A DNA stretch of 64,000 nucleotides from Marsupella aquatica (taxonomy: Eukaryota > Marchantiophyta): NCBI GenBank assembly GCA_973895155.1, contig OZ316896.1, forward strand, positions 8,804,001-8,868,000, given 5' to 3'. A program made the translations under genes and the position numbers. The notes beneath the pieces are model-generated. The model worked only from the letters and a program-made list of their open reading frames with translations. It ran no database searches and was not told the origin of the DNA. Numbering within the stretch: the first letter of the stretch is position 1; each line of letters begins with the position of its first letter. Below, one piece after another: positions 36,201 to 49,516 of this stretch.

Positions 36201-39200
36201 GTACACATATGCATCTTTCAAACTCTGTTGGTGAGAAGTATTACGAGACTCAGGGACATATGTAGATGAAAATGCAACTTCGTCTTTTATAGAGGGTAAC
36301 TCGACGCGTGCATAGCTAGGTGCAAATAGCATCATCGCCTCAGCTTTTGACAGCGGGTCAACAGTCACACCTGGTGTTGTGGCAACGGGTGAAAACTGTC
36401 CACTACTTTGTAGTTGAAGAGTTTCATTCTTAATCCCTTTTGAACTCAATTCATTACCATTAGGACCAAGCTGCTTCCCAAAACCCTCCAGTGTGGGGAA
36501 GTCAATAATTGGTAAGAGCATAGGATCTGGCCCATCCATGCTCATTGCCCCAGGAGTATTTACTCCATCCACAAAATCAAATATAAGTTGAGACTCTGCT
36601 GTACCTGGGGGCTGGACAATCCACAACCCATAATGTCAGAGCCACGTCCCAAATCACAACTACAGAATGCAAAGTAGACATCGATCTTCAACATAACGAA
36701 AAGAACCATGGTTATTTGATGTCAGCCAAACGGGACAATGATGCCATACTAAAGTTGTCTCTACCAGAGCAGTTATGATGTACCTCTCCAAAATCTAGCC
36801 CATCATCTTCAAAAAAATTACCGAAGTCCCCAAAGTCGGCGAGAATGTCTGCGTCCGTCTGCATGTCCATACCCATACCACCGAGACCTAGACCCATTCC
36901 ATCATCTGCCCAGTCCCAAGGCGTCCCAGCTTGACTTCCAGCTCCCCTTGGAGTGCCGGCACCCATACCCAAGGAACCTTGAATACTTAGCTCACCAACA
37001 TTCCCTGCTCCCTTTTTTGAACCCGAATTACCGACTCCTTCTAATAATGCAGACATGTCTCCACTTGGACTCATGCTAATCTTCACCATCTTGTTGGGAG
37101 GTTCGTCAGGAAGTCCAGTTCCCTTCCCACGATTGCGTTTAGAACCCTGCAACACATAGAGACATTAGTCAGTCAAATTCACCAAAAAACCTGCTTATGG
37201 AGATAAACAGCAGTCAGATTGACTACTGACGCAGTGAATAAAACCAGTAGATATGGTGCACGTTTATCATAGTTGCCTGATGGATGCCAATCCCTGACAA
37301 CAAATGACAGGCATCACACACACGATGTGCATTGTCAAATCAAAACTAACTATAGTACACCAAAATCCAATGCCCTAGTACACTGTTCATTGGAAAATAT
37401 GACTACCCAGTAGCTAGGCCTCTTACAGAATTTGGAAGTGTAGCATTAACATTTTGAGCCGACTTATGGATGTTTGCTCCCGCGAGCTGCTGCAAGCCTG
37501 CTGCCTTTGAGGTCAATGAATCAGCATCTGCCTCAAGTTCTCCTTCCGCAGTGCCAACTTCACTCTCACTCGAATTACTGCTGCCACTAGTACTGGAACC
37601 ACTTCCTCGACTACTGCTGCTCTTGATACTGCTCCCACCGCTCCCACTGCTGCTGGTACTACTAGAGCTACCACTGCCCTTCTCCAAGCCAGTACCATTC
37701 GGTCCAACAACCAGATTTTTCAACTTCTTTTTGCTCGGAAGAAAATCTCTTGTGTACCTGCAATAGCGGAGACCAAATATGCCAACTTCACTCCACTGAA
37801 AAGAACAGTTGCAACCTTGGAGATCAAAAATGCAGGTGCTTAACGGAGACGAAGATTAAAAATTGATTAACAAAAATTGTGCATCACAATAGCAAGATTT
37901 TGAAGGAGAATTTCACTGACCAGTTAAGACCTGAAATGGCACTATCCTCAAGCCAGTGGGTGCCTGCCCATTCTTGTAACCAGCATCTGCTCAGGCAAGA
38001 ATATCAGCCAACCTGTGTGATTAAATTTTGCAAAAACTGGATCTGCATATTATAGTCAGTCGGAACCAACGGAAAACAGAAAACAAAGTACAAAATTGCA
38101 GATTGGGATGAGCAATCAAGAAGCGCTATATCTGGAGTGAAAATAAGATTACCTTCTCAAGTAAGTGCGAGCAGGTATAGGAGGAAGGACTGGAGCCAAC
38201 ACTGCTTCCAATGGATATATTAAAATCTTCCCATCTAGCGTCTCACCGTCTCCAGCTTTAATTTGACCTTCGTCCTCCCCATCACGAGCTTGGTCCAGGG
38301 CTGAATCTACATTTTCCAGTGAACTGGCAGTATTTCTAGCACTGCCAACTGAAGCCTGTTTTGCTCCACCTTGCACTTGCCCAACCCACACCTCCGCATA
38401 GCAAGACTGTACCGCACGTGCTCCATTTGTTGTTGATCCAACCGCGCGGAAAGGTAGTGATGACGAATTAAAAGCCTGCAGCTTGCTGCAACAGCACCAG
38501 CATTGGCAGCACTGGCGGAATCAGCTTGTAGGTCGAGCCGGCCCAGAATCTGCAGGCCTTCACCCTGAGCCAAGGTTACAGCCATGCTGTTCTTAAACCA
38601 GCTGCAAGACCAGTTGTTATCGAGAACGATAACAACTTCTTGCTGTGACTCTGTATCTAATACAATAGATTTCTCTATGTACGATACATAAGAACCACAT
38701 GAAAATGTGCTGATCAACGGCTTGCAACAAAGTTGCTGAAACCAGTTCATTAATTATTACAAAGACCCGAACTGCTAAAGGTAGATGTCCACACCTACCC
38801 ATCGTTACTACGTCGCATAAATTCATTGTTGACGTGGAAGTTACTGAGAAATCTGAATGAGGAGATCTGACTCATTTCAATGATGCATCCCTTCACTAAT
38901 ATGCTTCAAAAAATGTGCTCGAAAGAATCGGTCTTGGGGGTTACATGAGTATGGACGACTAACAGTTTAATGCCAAATTGTATCCGTTCTCTATCATAAA
39001 ATTACTTGTGTTAGAAACATATGTGTAGTGAAAGAGTCTGCAGAAAGTATTGAATTAGCGTTCTAGAAACGCCCTTATTTAAGTTCACAAGAATGTTCAG
39101 CCGACAGCTTACCTACGCTGTAAGTGAGTCACCAGATCACCAGGGCAACATCCGGTGAGGCAACCGCTTGAGCCGTATGGAGCTACAACCACTGCCAGGA

Positions 39201-41947
39201 ACGAGAGCGTTGTCAGATAGATAATGAGTTTATTGAACCTACCAGATTTGAAATTTGTATCAAAGTGCACACTGTAGCTGATTACCATTTGGTATGAAGG
39301 CTGTACTAGAAAAGAAACAGGAAACTTATGCGTCAACGGCAAGTTCCTATTTGTGAAGGGGAATGCGCCAGGTAAAACGTTCGACGCAATTCCTCGAAAG
39401 AATACCTGCCAGACTGCGATGGGTCGCATTCTTGCGCTGATGTGTAAGGGCTGATTGCAGGTCACTGGCAGCCAATAGCCTCACTCTTCTGTAGTGGGAT
39501 ACAGACACTGTCATACTCCACTGATGCTATACGTTTTTCAAAAGTATACATGTCTACGGAGCTTAACTTGACGTTGGCCACCATTAGGACGGTCCAAGTT
39601 CGGAAACATGCACAACTGCGGTGAACAGTGTCCGCAATTCTGTCGTCAACTACCCTGATTAAGTCAAGCAGTTACTCTGGAGCATACAATTATGTTGTAG
39701 GGAAATAGCAGTCCAGTATCCATAATCATTCCATTAAACTGCCAAGACTATCTTTGTAAAACTCAAATTTATCAGTAGGAATTGTGCATATTTAAGACGT
39801 TTATACCAAACCATGTCCAATCATGGAATAAGCAATCCAGTACAGGATGATGGACAGATAATTTACGCACTTTCGTCGCACTATGACATGTACAAACACA
39901 GCATCGTCACTTCCCATGAACATCAGTTCACAAGTCGGTAGAACCTTCCTGAAATTTGCGATCAAGTTTCAAAGTAAGTTTATGTTCACCCCGAAAACTT
40001 TTCTGGTACAAAGTTAGAGCTATAACACTAACCAGACCCTTACTCATTGATTCATGACTTTGTTTCTAGATAATGCAACTCCAAGAAAGGCCACGTATAC
40101 TCTCTAATCCCAATGAGAAGTCAGCATTGTGGTTAAGCTAGTGAGTTCACGCAGTAGGGCCAAACAAAGTTCCTCACCTTGATTCAAGAGTTCCATGGCG
40201 CCGGCATTTTACGAAAACATCCCCGAATCGAACATATGACAGGCCCTTTAGCGACCTGCACATTAAACAATTTACAAGTTAGGAGGACCCGTTTTAAGAT
40301 GGCCTTTCAGCAGAGATCGTTAGCTAGTCAGCACTCTCCAGAAGTCTATATGACCAGGTAACCGATGAGCTGATTTTTTTTTGTCGAGATTGCTTCACCA
40401 GAAAAGGACTCAACAAAACACCCTTCACCCTCTATCTAGCTGGACAAGTGTGTCTGCAATAGATCCAAGGACTAGGCATGATTTCAAGAATCCCAGGAAT
40501 GGCTAACAAGGGTAAACCTTTCTATGCGATTGCGAAGCGCTTCACAGAAGGCTGATGTCACCTCCTCGTCATCACCAGGAGAACACCACAGTCCAGCTCC
40601 CACAACTAGCCACACAGAAGCAAGATTTGATCACGAGAAAGCAAGTCAGCCCACCAGCGCTACCAATTTACATGTAAAGTGCAAAAAGATTGGAAACATT
40701 TGAGTATCGAATCGTTCCATTACTTGACCATTGGCCAACTGTGGCTAGCATAAAACACTGGTGGGAAAGTTGACAGGAGGAGGACCATAAATGACCATTG
40801 ATTGACGGAAAATGATTGACAAGATCCAAAAGCTTCCCTAGAATACAGGAGGTATGTATCACTGTGTGCAGCAAAGAGATTGATAGGAACGACAGGGACA
40901 TGCCTAAAAACTCATTTCTTGTGACTTTACGAAAGCATATGAGTCGGACAAAGGCTGCTTTCGACCGTGTTTAAATTGACTTCGAGTATTAGATATTCTT
41001 CCCCGCGAATGAATCTAGTTTACAAAAATCGATGAATATCTACCGTTATGTTCGAGAAGGACATTTCACTCGGCTACATTTCCCATATTAGATCGACTAC
41101 AGTATAATGATCGCATACATATGTAGATCTCAATCTCACCTTTGAGTCCCACAATATGAGGCTGTAGAGATGGGCTGATAGTCTCGTGTACGCCAGGTGT
41201 GAAGATCCAAAGGTTTACTTTGTCATCTGCAAGCATTTCGATTTTATGATCAAGACAGAAAGAAGATCGAAAACTTCAAGCTTCACAAGTACTGACAATA
41301 CAATAAATTAACTGCACACCATGTAGAAAATATTTAACTCTCAATTTCGTCACCAAAACCGTACTGCATGAATGCTAAGACTTGATGAACTACCTGCAGC
41401 AATCGTCCGCGTGAGGTGCCCCTCCTTATGAGCAGGGACAGTCCAGCAGCTGAGGTGGCCTTCCTCCTGCAACCGCACATGTGCCATAACAACTGCAATA
41501 GCTGCCACATCTTGAAAACCTGCATCCTTCCTGCAGTCCAGAATGTTACATCACCCTTGAGTACATCAATTTTAGGTTCCTGGATTACTACAACACGAAA
41601 ACTCAAGTCAGTCATTGCTCTATATCCCTCTCTATGTAATTACCTACAGCTTAGAATCAAGTTTCCATCAAGAACCCATGACGCAAATATCAGCTACAGA
41701 AAGATCTGAGAAGGGGCCAAACCTGTAGTCTTGCCAACATCAGGAACAGAAAGGAAAGTGGGTGAGGACATTTGTCAATGAGAAGTTTTCAGAACTCGTA
41801 CTAAGTTGATATAAGCATAGTAGTGTCAGTGGATAGCAGCTTGAGAACAAAACGAGTAATAATTGCGTAAGTGCACCTGAAACTGGTTGGAGGTACGCGT
41901 TCTGCATCTGCAACGAGCTGAAACCATGATACTTGATGAAGCCCATT
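30258..41947 (-). CDS. MED13: Mediator complex subunit 13 (MED13), first coding exon not found
   Basis: Nineteen exons chain in phase to about 2,030 residues: 41947-41877, 41530-41394, 41226-41140, 40605-40518, 40255-40178, 39948-39871, 39654-39617 (tentative), 39191-39113, 38485-38153, 37757-37427, 37146-36784, 36611-35151, 34848-34421, 34090-34003, 33680-33602, 33320-33037, 32882-31811, 31444-31067 and 30880-30258. Plant MED13 signatures: 'GLHQVSWFQ' near the N-terminus, 'GLWCSPGDDEE', 'GLSYVRFGDVF', 'GCLTGCCPGDLV', 'DFGDFGNFFEDDGLDFGE', 'PPGTAESQ', 'TWTDDWQWLVSVWTD' and the C-terminal 'HALSWLTVSPTF'. MED13 joins the CDK8 kinase module to core Mediator in the nucleus, restraining RNA polymerase II transcription; in Arabidopsis it times embryo patterning. 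One exon (37757-37427) has a long Ser/Gly tract. A phase-0 first exon should lie upstream of 41948; I could not identify it. Confidence 0.94.
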
Positions 41948-44150
41948 CTACAAGCAAAATACGAGTGGACTACTCCATCACGACCTAATATTTGCAGGCT
42001 CCATGCAAACAACTACAAAAAATATGATTTTCTCAACCTATCACTATCATAACGATTTAAAATTATGTCCCCCGGGTAATAAATATGCAACATTACATGG
42101 CTAATTCCACCGTAAGCCGAGTACAGAAGTAAAACTCCCTCTCCCACTAAAGGTCGTACCGAATAGTACGTCTGAGCACTGTCGACTGAAAAACCTAAAC
42201 CCGCAGTCAGGCAGTCAACTGTCAAAATGCCAAATATGGTGAAGTCAACTGTCAAACGTTGTGGGAAAAAGTCAAGAGCATACAATTCTGAAGATATTGG
42301 TGAGCATCTTGGCTCTGTGAGCAGTGTCGACTGGAGTCGAATCTGGAACAATTAATTAAATTCATTCATAACCACCAGAGGCGGGGATCGGCAGAAGCCA
42401 GCACTACTTCTCGTTGATGCTGCCAGATACGCAAACCACCACCGAAAAATAATCCAGCGAAGCTCATTCCGTGGCCTGGAAATGAAACGCAGCGCCAACC
42501 CTGTGCTACAAAAGCATCAACCCTGTGCCTGCATGACCGTGCGTGCACAAATGCAATGCTGCGAGAAGCTTGCCGGTGGAGAGCTCTAGGCGCATTGCGG
42601 TGGGGGGTGAAGCCGAGAATCAAGCAAAAACATAACCCCAGAAGTTTGCTTCATCTCCAAACGCCTAACCAAAACCACTAATTCCACAAAGGCCAAGACC
42701 ACTACTTTCAGAAGCGGCAGCAGGGCCGCTCACAAGGTCGACCAACCAGCATCAACAAAAATCGCCAACCTGTACAAGTACCGCACTCGGGCTAGCCCGC
42801 GAACCCCTTCCGTCTCATTGTTCCTGCCGAGGCCTTCGTCTTCCAGGCCATGACTCAAAGAACCCCACCTTCACATCCTCCTACCCTACTGAAATCCCAA
42901 CACAGACCCGCTCCGTTCCCTCTAAACAAGCGAAACATTCGTCGCGACGATGTACCACACAGAGCAGCAAACGAAGCTTTTCTCTACCACAATACGGGCT
43001 GGCGCCGAGTCTGAGTCCGAGACTGCAACTCCTGTCCTCACTCACTTTCTCGTCCCTACGTTTGTCAGCATCGTCACCTGACTCCCGATGTATACTCGTT
43101 CGACCCGTTGCTTCGATGGCGAGTACTTTACCTTGGCAGCAGCAGGCAACCACCTCCTATTGATACGCCATTATCCAGTCTAGTTTGCGTGCCTTCCTCA
43201 ACTCCTCACACCCCATCCCCCGCCCGCCCCCACCTCTGCCTGCCTATTCTAGTACTCTACTGTACCACACCTGTAGCTCTAGCTAGGTCATGCCAGAATG
43301 CATGGTGACAAAATTTTCCTAGGCGCTTCGATGTGCTTGGTGACGAAGTGACGTACTCTTTCGACTCAAAGATATGCTGAGTGACAATCTGGTTCGAGGC
43401 GAAAGACTGCTGCACTGCGATGCGATATGATGCTGCTGTTGCGACTTACGATCGTTTTCGAGGATCAATTCCACAGTCTTTCAGAGTTGATGGATTCTGC
43501 CTTAACCAGTTAACCTGCTCTGCGTCAGTCCGTGCGTCCTATCGGCGAATCAGGACCAGCAATTAAGACTCGAGACGAATAATTAATGACTCACAAAGAC
43601 GACCGCTTCCATAGCTTCGCTCTCCATTATTGTCACCGCCCGTATTCCCTCCAATCCAATGATCCATGGAAGGCTTCATCGTCAACAAGTTCCTCCTTTA
43701 TGACGATGATAGGGCAGATCGTTTAGAATCATAATCACCATGCAGAGACATACAAATGGTCACAAAGACCATATTGATCAATTATTCAAGAGTCACTGGA
43801 TTAGTATTTGGTGTATATGGTTAAGGACTCTTGCTCTCACATAATAAGGTATATTGTAGACCATATATGATGGACCCATGTATGCAAGGAGAGAGGAGGC
43901 AAAATATATCATTATGGGATAAGTAAATATTCTTGACTACGTGAAACCGTCACTATCCATACCAGGCTCATGATTGAAAGGGTTGATCACAAAGGCTGAA
44001 CCATTACAAGGCTACTAGGTGTATTAAACCACAACTCAGGGTATAAAATGACCACCAGCCCAACATGCGGGTTGGGGTCTGGGTGGGGGACCAAAATTTG
44101 GGGACCAAAGTAGCTCTAGGGTGACAGGTCTCCCTCCATAAACATATATA
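41948..44150 (-). other. MED13 5' region and intergenic
   Basis: Must hold the MED13 first exon(s) and promoter. C/T-rich tracts near 43190-43240 would suit a plant promoter or leader. No other gene seen. Confidence 0.35.
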
Positions 44151-44159
44151 TGAGGAGAG

Positions 44160-44200
44160 TGGTGTCTCCCTTGGGGCTAGGAGCATCTCCACCGGAACCT
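44160..44200. other. Possible PIF/Harbinger-type element terminus
   Basis: 'ggagcatctccaccgg' resembles the ends of plant PIF/Harbinger elements and precedes the PIF-type ORF1 by about 380 bp. No matching inverted copy was found on the other side, so the assignment is weak. Confidence 0.3.
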
Positions 44201-44563
44201 GCAAAGGCCCCCGTAACCTCCATTCTCGCACAAATGGGGGTCGCGTTTCCCTTTGTGTGTCTCACCGGCACTCTGCAACCTCCAAAAGTATGGAGAGCCT
44301 GCAAAACTCCTGACCTGGCCGTTACATATGGTGTCGTGGCGGTCGAAGTGCCAACCTCCATATGCGGCCCCAGCTTGAATCAACGACAACAGTTGGGACA
44401 CATGTCAGAATCGGGCATAGCATGCAAGTTCCCACTTTGGAGCCGGTTTCCCGCACTCGACTGTGAGAGTTGACATGCGACTGGCAATTGTCGTGCAATA
44501 TTGTGCACAACACACACATCTCATGGACTTGCAGGCGGGCTTGCAAGTTCAAGACCAAGCAGC

Positions 44564-45415
44564 ATGGCGAGCACTCAAGGCAACAATTACTCAAAATGCG
44601 AGTTGAAACAATTGTGCTACAGTGTTCTACATGTTTCACAGGATTCATTGGTGGGAACTGGGCAACGACCGAAGAAATTTTGGGACATGGTGGCAGAACA
44701 TTATCATAAGAACGAAGGCAGGGAATTTGAGACGAGGGGAAAGAAATCGTTGGAAGGGAAGTGGTCGGACATTAAGCACGACATCCAGAAGTTCATTGGC
44801 GCACACCAAGAAATAGACAGAAGGCAAGTTTCAGGAACAAATGCAAACGACACGATCAAATTGGCCAAGGAGTACAGGGAAAATCATCCGAAGAAGAAGA
44901 GTTTCATGTTCGATTGTTGCTATTACATTCTGAAGGAGTGTCCCAGATTTATGAATCTAGAAAACGACGTGCAGAAGAGCAAGAGCAAGAAATTTTGAAG
45001 TGTTGCCGACAAAGATAGCCCCACTCTCGAGGTGATTGAGCTTGATGATGTCAAAAATGGTGCTCCAGATCAAATTGATGACACTAAATTGAATCAGTGT
45101 TCAAGTCAAAAGAGACCCATAGGAAATCGGGCTACCAAAGATGAGCTCAAGAGGCTGAAGAGCCACGACGATGCTCTGAAAATGTCAGCACAAGCTCAAA
45201 AGGAAATGGCGGTTGCTAATACCATGCATAGCATTGCATACCAGAATAATTCAACACTGTCAATGCTTTTGTTTCCTATCAATAGAATGAGTGAGATAGG
45301 CAAAATCAATCAAATTGATGAGCAAGGTTGCTCATCACACTACCACAATTTCTACACCAATTCCTCCAGGGAATCAGTTGCATCATTCTATGTCAAAGTC
45401 AAAGTCAAATTCTAA
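44564..45415 (+). pseudogene. PIF/Harbinger ORF1-like (Myb/SANT-type DNA-binding) protein, one in-frame stop
   Basis: From ATG 44564 the frame shows the trihelix/SANT block typical of plant PIF ORF1 and NAM-associated proteins: 'DSLVGTGQRPKKFWDMVAEH' followed by 'SLEGKWSDIKHDIQKF'. A single TGA (44996-44998) interrupts it. The same frame then continues through an acidic linker into the 'RPIGNRATKDELKR' block, the usual C-terminal NAM-like domain. In intact elements this protein binds the terminal repeats and works with the DDE transposase. No transposase lies directly next to it here. One stop, otherwise complete: a recently dead copy. Confidence 0.72.
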
Positions 45416-45707
45416 GCTCCACGACGACCCAATGAGTCAAGGGAGCTGTGGCAAAAAAAGCCACATACAAAGCAAAGAAATGAGTCAAATGCTCATGTGA
45501 GGATCTCTACATCCTCAGTAATAACAAACTAAGGACCCTAAGAGTCACTAATGTGTAATGCTATCATATCATTTCCTATCCATTGCCATGATATACAATC
45601 CAAGTTGCTTTGGTGGCAACCTAAATAGATCATGCAGATCAGAAACAAGGATTTGATGTGCTACTCGAACCTCCTCATACCGTCTACATGCTATGAATAC
45701 ATGATAA
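45416..45707. other. Spacer between PIF ORF1 and LINE
   Basis: Probably the untranslated 3' part of one or both elements. No clear poly(A)/poly(T) tail or target duplication could be identified. Confidence 0.35.
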
Positions 45708-48700
45708 TTATTCATTCTCAATGCTACCACTATCACAAAGTCTACACACCCTATCCTGCCTCCTAATTCCCTTCCATCTACCCTCCTCTACCTCCAAGTG
45801 ATGTGAGTTGAGTCTATATCTAGCAATCACTTGTCTCAACCTCATAGAAATGGGAGCTCTAAGATACTCTTGCTCTTCATACAACATCACGGGGTTTACA
45901 TCCCTCATAAATATTGTAATCTAGGGCTAGGATCACTCTAAAGTTTTCTAATAGCTTTATCACGCAAGAGTGATCAAAGCTTCTTTGGTTGAGTATGTCA
46001 TTCATGCTCAGATAAGTCCCATGATTGGGCCCAGTTATATACATCAGCATACCAACCAAAAGCTCTAGATATGTGAAAGGCTTGCGTAGGTAGCCTAGAA
46101 TCATTCAACACCTCCACTCTCCTAGCATATTGAAGAGTGTGATAGAGATCTTCGACCTCCAATGGTAGAAGATCTGCCTCAGTCAATAAGAAGGGGTATG
46201 GGGTTTGGGTTTTCACTCCAAGCTCCATCTCCAAGAAAAGCTTTTGGATGGCCTCTACCTTTTTCCAACAAGATTGAGAAGTAGAAGGGCCCCATACTTG
46301 CACCCCATAAAGAATAACAGGCCTTACCAAGGAATTGAAGAGTTGTTTCTTCAACTTCCAAGTGGAAAGACTTGCTCCCTTGCACTTCTAAACCATGATG
46401 TAGAAGGCCTTGTAACCAGGAGTCACCCTATGCGTCACACATGTAACCCAACTCATGCTTCGGGAAAACTCCACCCCAAGATACTTGTAAGAGGTCACCA
46501 TCTCCACCTTTTCCCCTGCAAAATAGAGAGAAAGCTCTTGCTTTGTACCAAGAACAAGGCACTTGGTCTTCTTCATGTTGACCTGCATGTCTGATTGTTT
46601 GCAAAAATGCTCTAGGGCTAGAAGATGTTGTTGCAAATCAGATTGGGAGTGAGCTAGAAGCACCACATCATCTGCAAATATAAGAAGTTGGATGGCCAAT
46701 GTTCCCAACTGAGAACTTACGCCTCCCATCTCCTCTAGCAAATCATGTAGCTGGTCAATGAAGACCCCAAAGAGCGTTGGAGATAGTGGGCAGCCTTGGA
46801 TCACACCAAGTGTGCTAGGAACCTCCTCATAGCTACTACCAGAGAATTTAATCACTACCTTTTGATACAATTATGCAATAGCTATTCTCATTTCAAGAGG
46901 AACTTCGAGACTAATCAACCTCTCCCAAAGCTTGTGTCTACAAACCCTATCAAATGCTTTGGAGAAGTCTACAAACAAGCAAAATAGAGGTAGCTTGAGT
47001 CTTTTAGCCCTCTCCTCTAACACTCTAAGGCAAAGCATGTGATCTAGAGTACTGAAACCTGCCTTAAAACTAGCTTATGATGATGCTCTTTTCATGTGTT
47101 TTTCAACCCAAGAACTAAGTCTAGCTTGTAGTAGTCTTCCTAGAACTTTAGCAAAAATACTAGCTATCATGATAGTCCTATAGTTGCTCACCTCATTCTT
47201 AGAGCCTCCCTTGTGAATAGGTACAAATCTCCTTGTACTCCAATCTGGAGGTAAGCCACCTTGGACCACTTGATTCAAACATGTAGTGAGTGCTGATACC
47301 AAAGAAGATTCACCCCATTGTAGGAGCTCCACTGTGAACCCTTGCAAATCTGCAGCCTTGCCCTTTTGCATTCTAGATAGTTGAGTTTGCACCTCTATAT
47401 CTGAGAATTGAATAGTTTCCCCAATCTCCAAAGATATGGAAGTAGCTTCAGGATAGAAGTAGAGAGACCTCACATAGCTTACCAATGTTTGTTGCTCCAA
47501 GCAAGGGTTTTTTTTCACTTGAAATCTCTTCCAAAAATCTTTAGGATTCTCTTGAAGTTCTTGGGAAAGCACTTGTTGATGTTCCCTCATGAAGCATCTC
47601 TTCTTGTGCTTCACAAAGTTACTATACATTCTCAATGCAAGTAACTTTACATCTTCAGGTTGTGCCATGGCCCTCCTTCTAGCTTCTACACACTCTTCAT
47701 CAAACCATGCTTTCATGGTTTGTTTTGTGGACAATAGTCTTTTAGAGAATACAGTAGTAGCTGCCTTTGCTATCAGTTGTGATAGTTCCAACACATTGGA
47801 ATGTGTTGGTAGTAAGGCCTCAATCTCCTCTCTAAATACATTAGCCTTATCATGATCCAGGAAGAGTCTAGAAATATATGTCTTTTCCTTGTTATCCCTT
47901 CTCTAAAACTTGTGGCCAAATCTAAATGAAATAACAAGGGCAGATGTGAAGACTCTGGTTGTTGATCAAGTATTCTAAAATCAATCACTCTACTAGCTGA
48001 AGATGGTGATGTTAGGAGATAATTAATGGTGCTATATTCTTGGCTTGATCTAAATGTATAACCTGATGAATGAGGAAATTTTTCAAGCCCATTCAATATT
48101 CTCACATTACAAGAAGCTCCTAGTGCAGAAAATGGGGTGTCATATCATTTACCCTAGTATTTATAGCTTTTCGCAACCAAGATGAGTCTTCATTGCATGA
48201 TATCCAAAGCAATGCCCCCAAATCTCCACTATCAATGAATTGTTGGTGAGACACTCTAGCATTAAAGTCTCCCACTATCCACGTCTCTCCTAGTATAGAC
48301 ACATCATGTATAACTTGAATCAAGTTATATATGGAATGAATATTGTGCATTAGCAATTCTCATCTTGTACACATTCATGCTAAGTGGGGCAAAATAGGTG
48401 GCAATTAGAAATGATGGAGTACCTCTAGTATGTAGTCTCATCACCGTGAATTGCTTGCTTGGATCTTCATGGTCAATAGATGTCATGTGTTGAAGAGGTT
48501 CTTGGTGTAGACTGCAATACCTCCAAACCCTCTTCCCCTTGTGGTGTTCTTTTTATTGAAGAGAGATCCAATGCAAGTAAAATCCTTGATGCTAGGTAGA
48601 TCATTCTCCTCATATTGCCAAGTCTCCATGAAGAGCAAGATGTCAGCATTCTCAAACAAGGATTCTCCTCCTATTGCTAATTCTATGGAAAGTCCTAAAA

Positions 48701-49500
48701 TATTCCATGCCATGACTCTCAAGGTCCCAACCCATCATTTAGAGGCATCTCTCTTCCTTTGGGTCACAAAAACTTGCCCATTGCGCATGTATGCTACCAG
48801 TCCTTGGCTGCCCTCACCTTCTCAAGCTCCATCTTCCTTGCTTGCACTTGGGTGGGAGTCAGATCATCATCCAACCAATCCTTTGACCCTTGAGCTGCAT
48901 ACTCTTATTAGCCATCACTCTAGCTTTCTTAGATTCCATGTCAAACTTGACCAAGATTGGATGTGGAAGATCACCCTTCTTTTGTCCAATCCTGTATGCC
49001 TGCAAAATAGTAGGTCCATGCACTTTCAAGTGAGATTGGAAGAAGGAAGTGACTACCTCTTTGGTGTTCTCCTTTTCCACCTCCACCACCCGTGATATCT
49101 TGCAATTATTCACTCTTGCATGTTGGTTCTTTTGTTCCTCCTCCTGTAATCTTCTCTCCTCTTCCTTGGTTTGGATAAACTCCATGTGTGATTGCTTGGC
49201 TCCTTCAGCATATGTCTTCAGCTTCTCCTCCATCAAGTCCATGGTGTTGTTTTCATTTAACCTCTCACTCATCCCAACTGTATGTTCAGCAATCACCCTA
49301 GTGACCTTGATAGACCCACCCAACTCAATCCTCAACTCATGGATCTCTTTCCTTTGCTCCTCCACTACTCTCACAAGAGTAGCCAATTGGGCTTTCTAGT
49401 TAGTCATCTCCTTTGTAAGCCCTTTCAACAAGGACATCACATCCTCCAAACTCACTTGGTCCCCCATGAGGTCCTCCTTTCCAATTCCAAAGCAATCTCC
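45708..49500 (-). mobile_element. Degenerate LINE (non-LTR) retrotransposon, L1-like order
   Basis: Reading on the minus strand: ORF1 about 49500-48859 (coiled coil, then an RNA-binding-like end with 'YRIGQKKGDLPHPILVKF'), then ORF2 with endonuclease pieces ('VMAWNILGL' from 48722, 'WIVGDFNARVS' near 48280, 'DFRILDQQPESSHLPLLF' near 47960). Reverse transcriptase covers 47794-46388, including 'FVDFSKAFDRV', 'GVIQGCPLSP' and the catalytic 'FADDVVL' (about 46678). Then come a C-terminal segment (46354-45998) and a terminal Cys zinc-knuckle ('CRLCDSGS'). Several stops (for example 47075-47077 and about 46872) and frameshifts break ORF2, and one TAG at 49396-49398 breaks ORF1. It cannot move by itself. 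Full domain order is kept, so it inserted essentially complete. Confidence 0.88.
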
Positions 49501-49516
49501 AAAGATGTGTATATGG

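Noticed and set aside
37470-37766. Leu/Pro-rich plus-strand frame of 98 codons
   Set aside because: Antisense shadow of the Ser/Gly tract in a MED13 exon.
41740-42012. A 90-codon minus-strand frame as the start of MED13
   Set aside because: It reads the conserved exon in the wrong frame. The correct frame (GLHQVSWFQ) begins after an acceptor at 41948. The in-region ATG (MEPANI...) gives the wrong phase.
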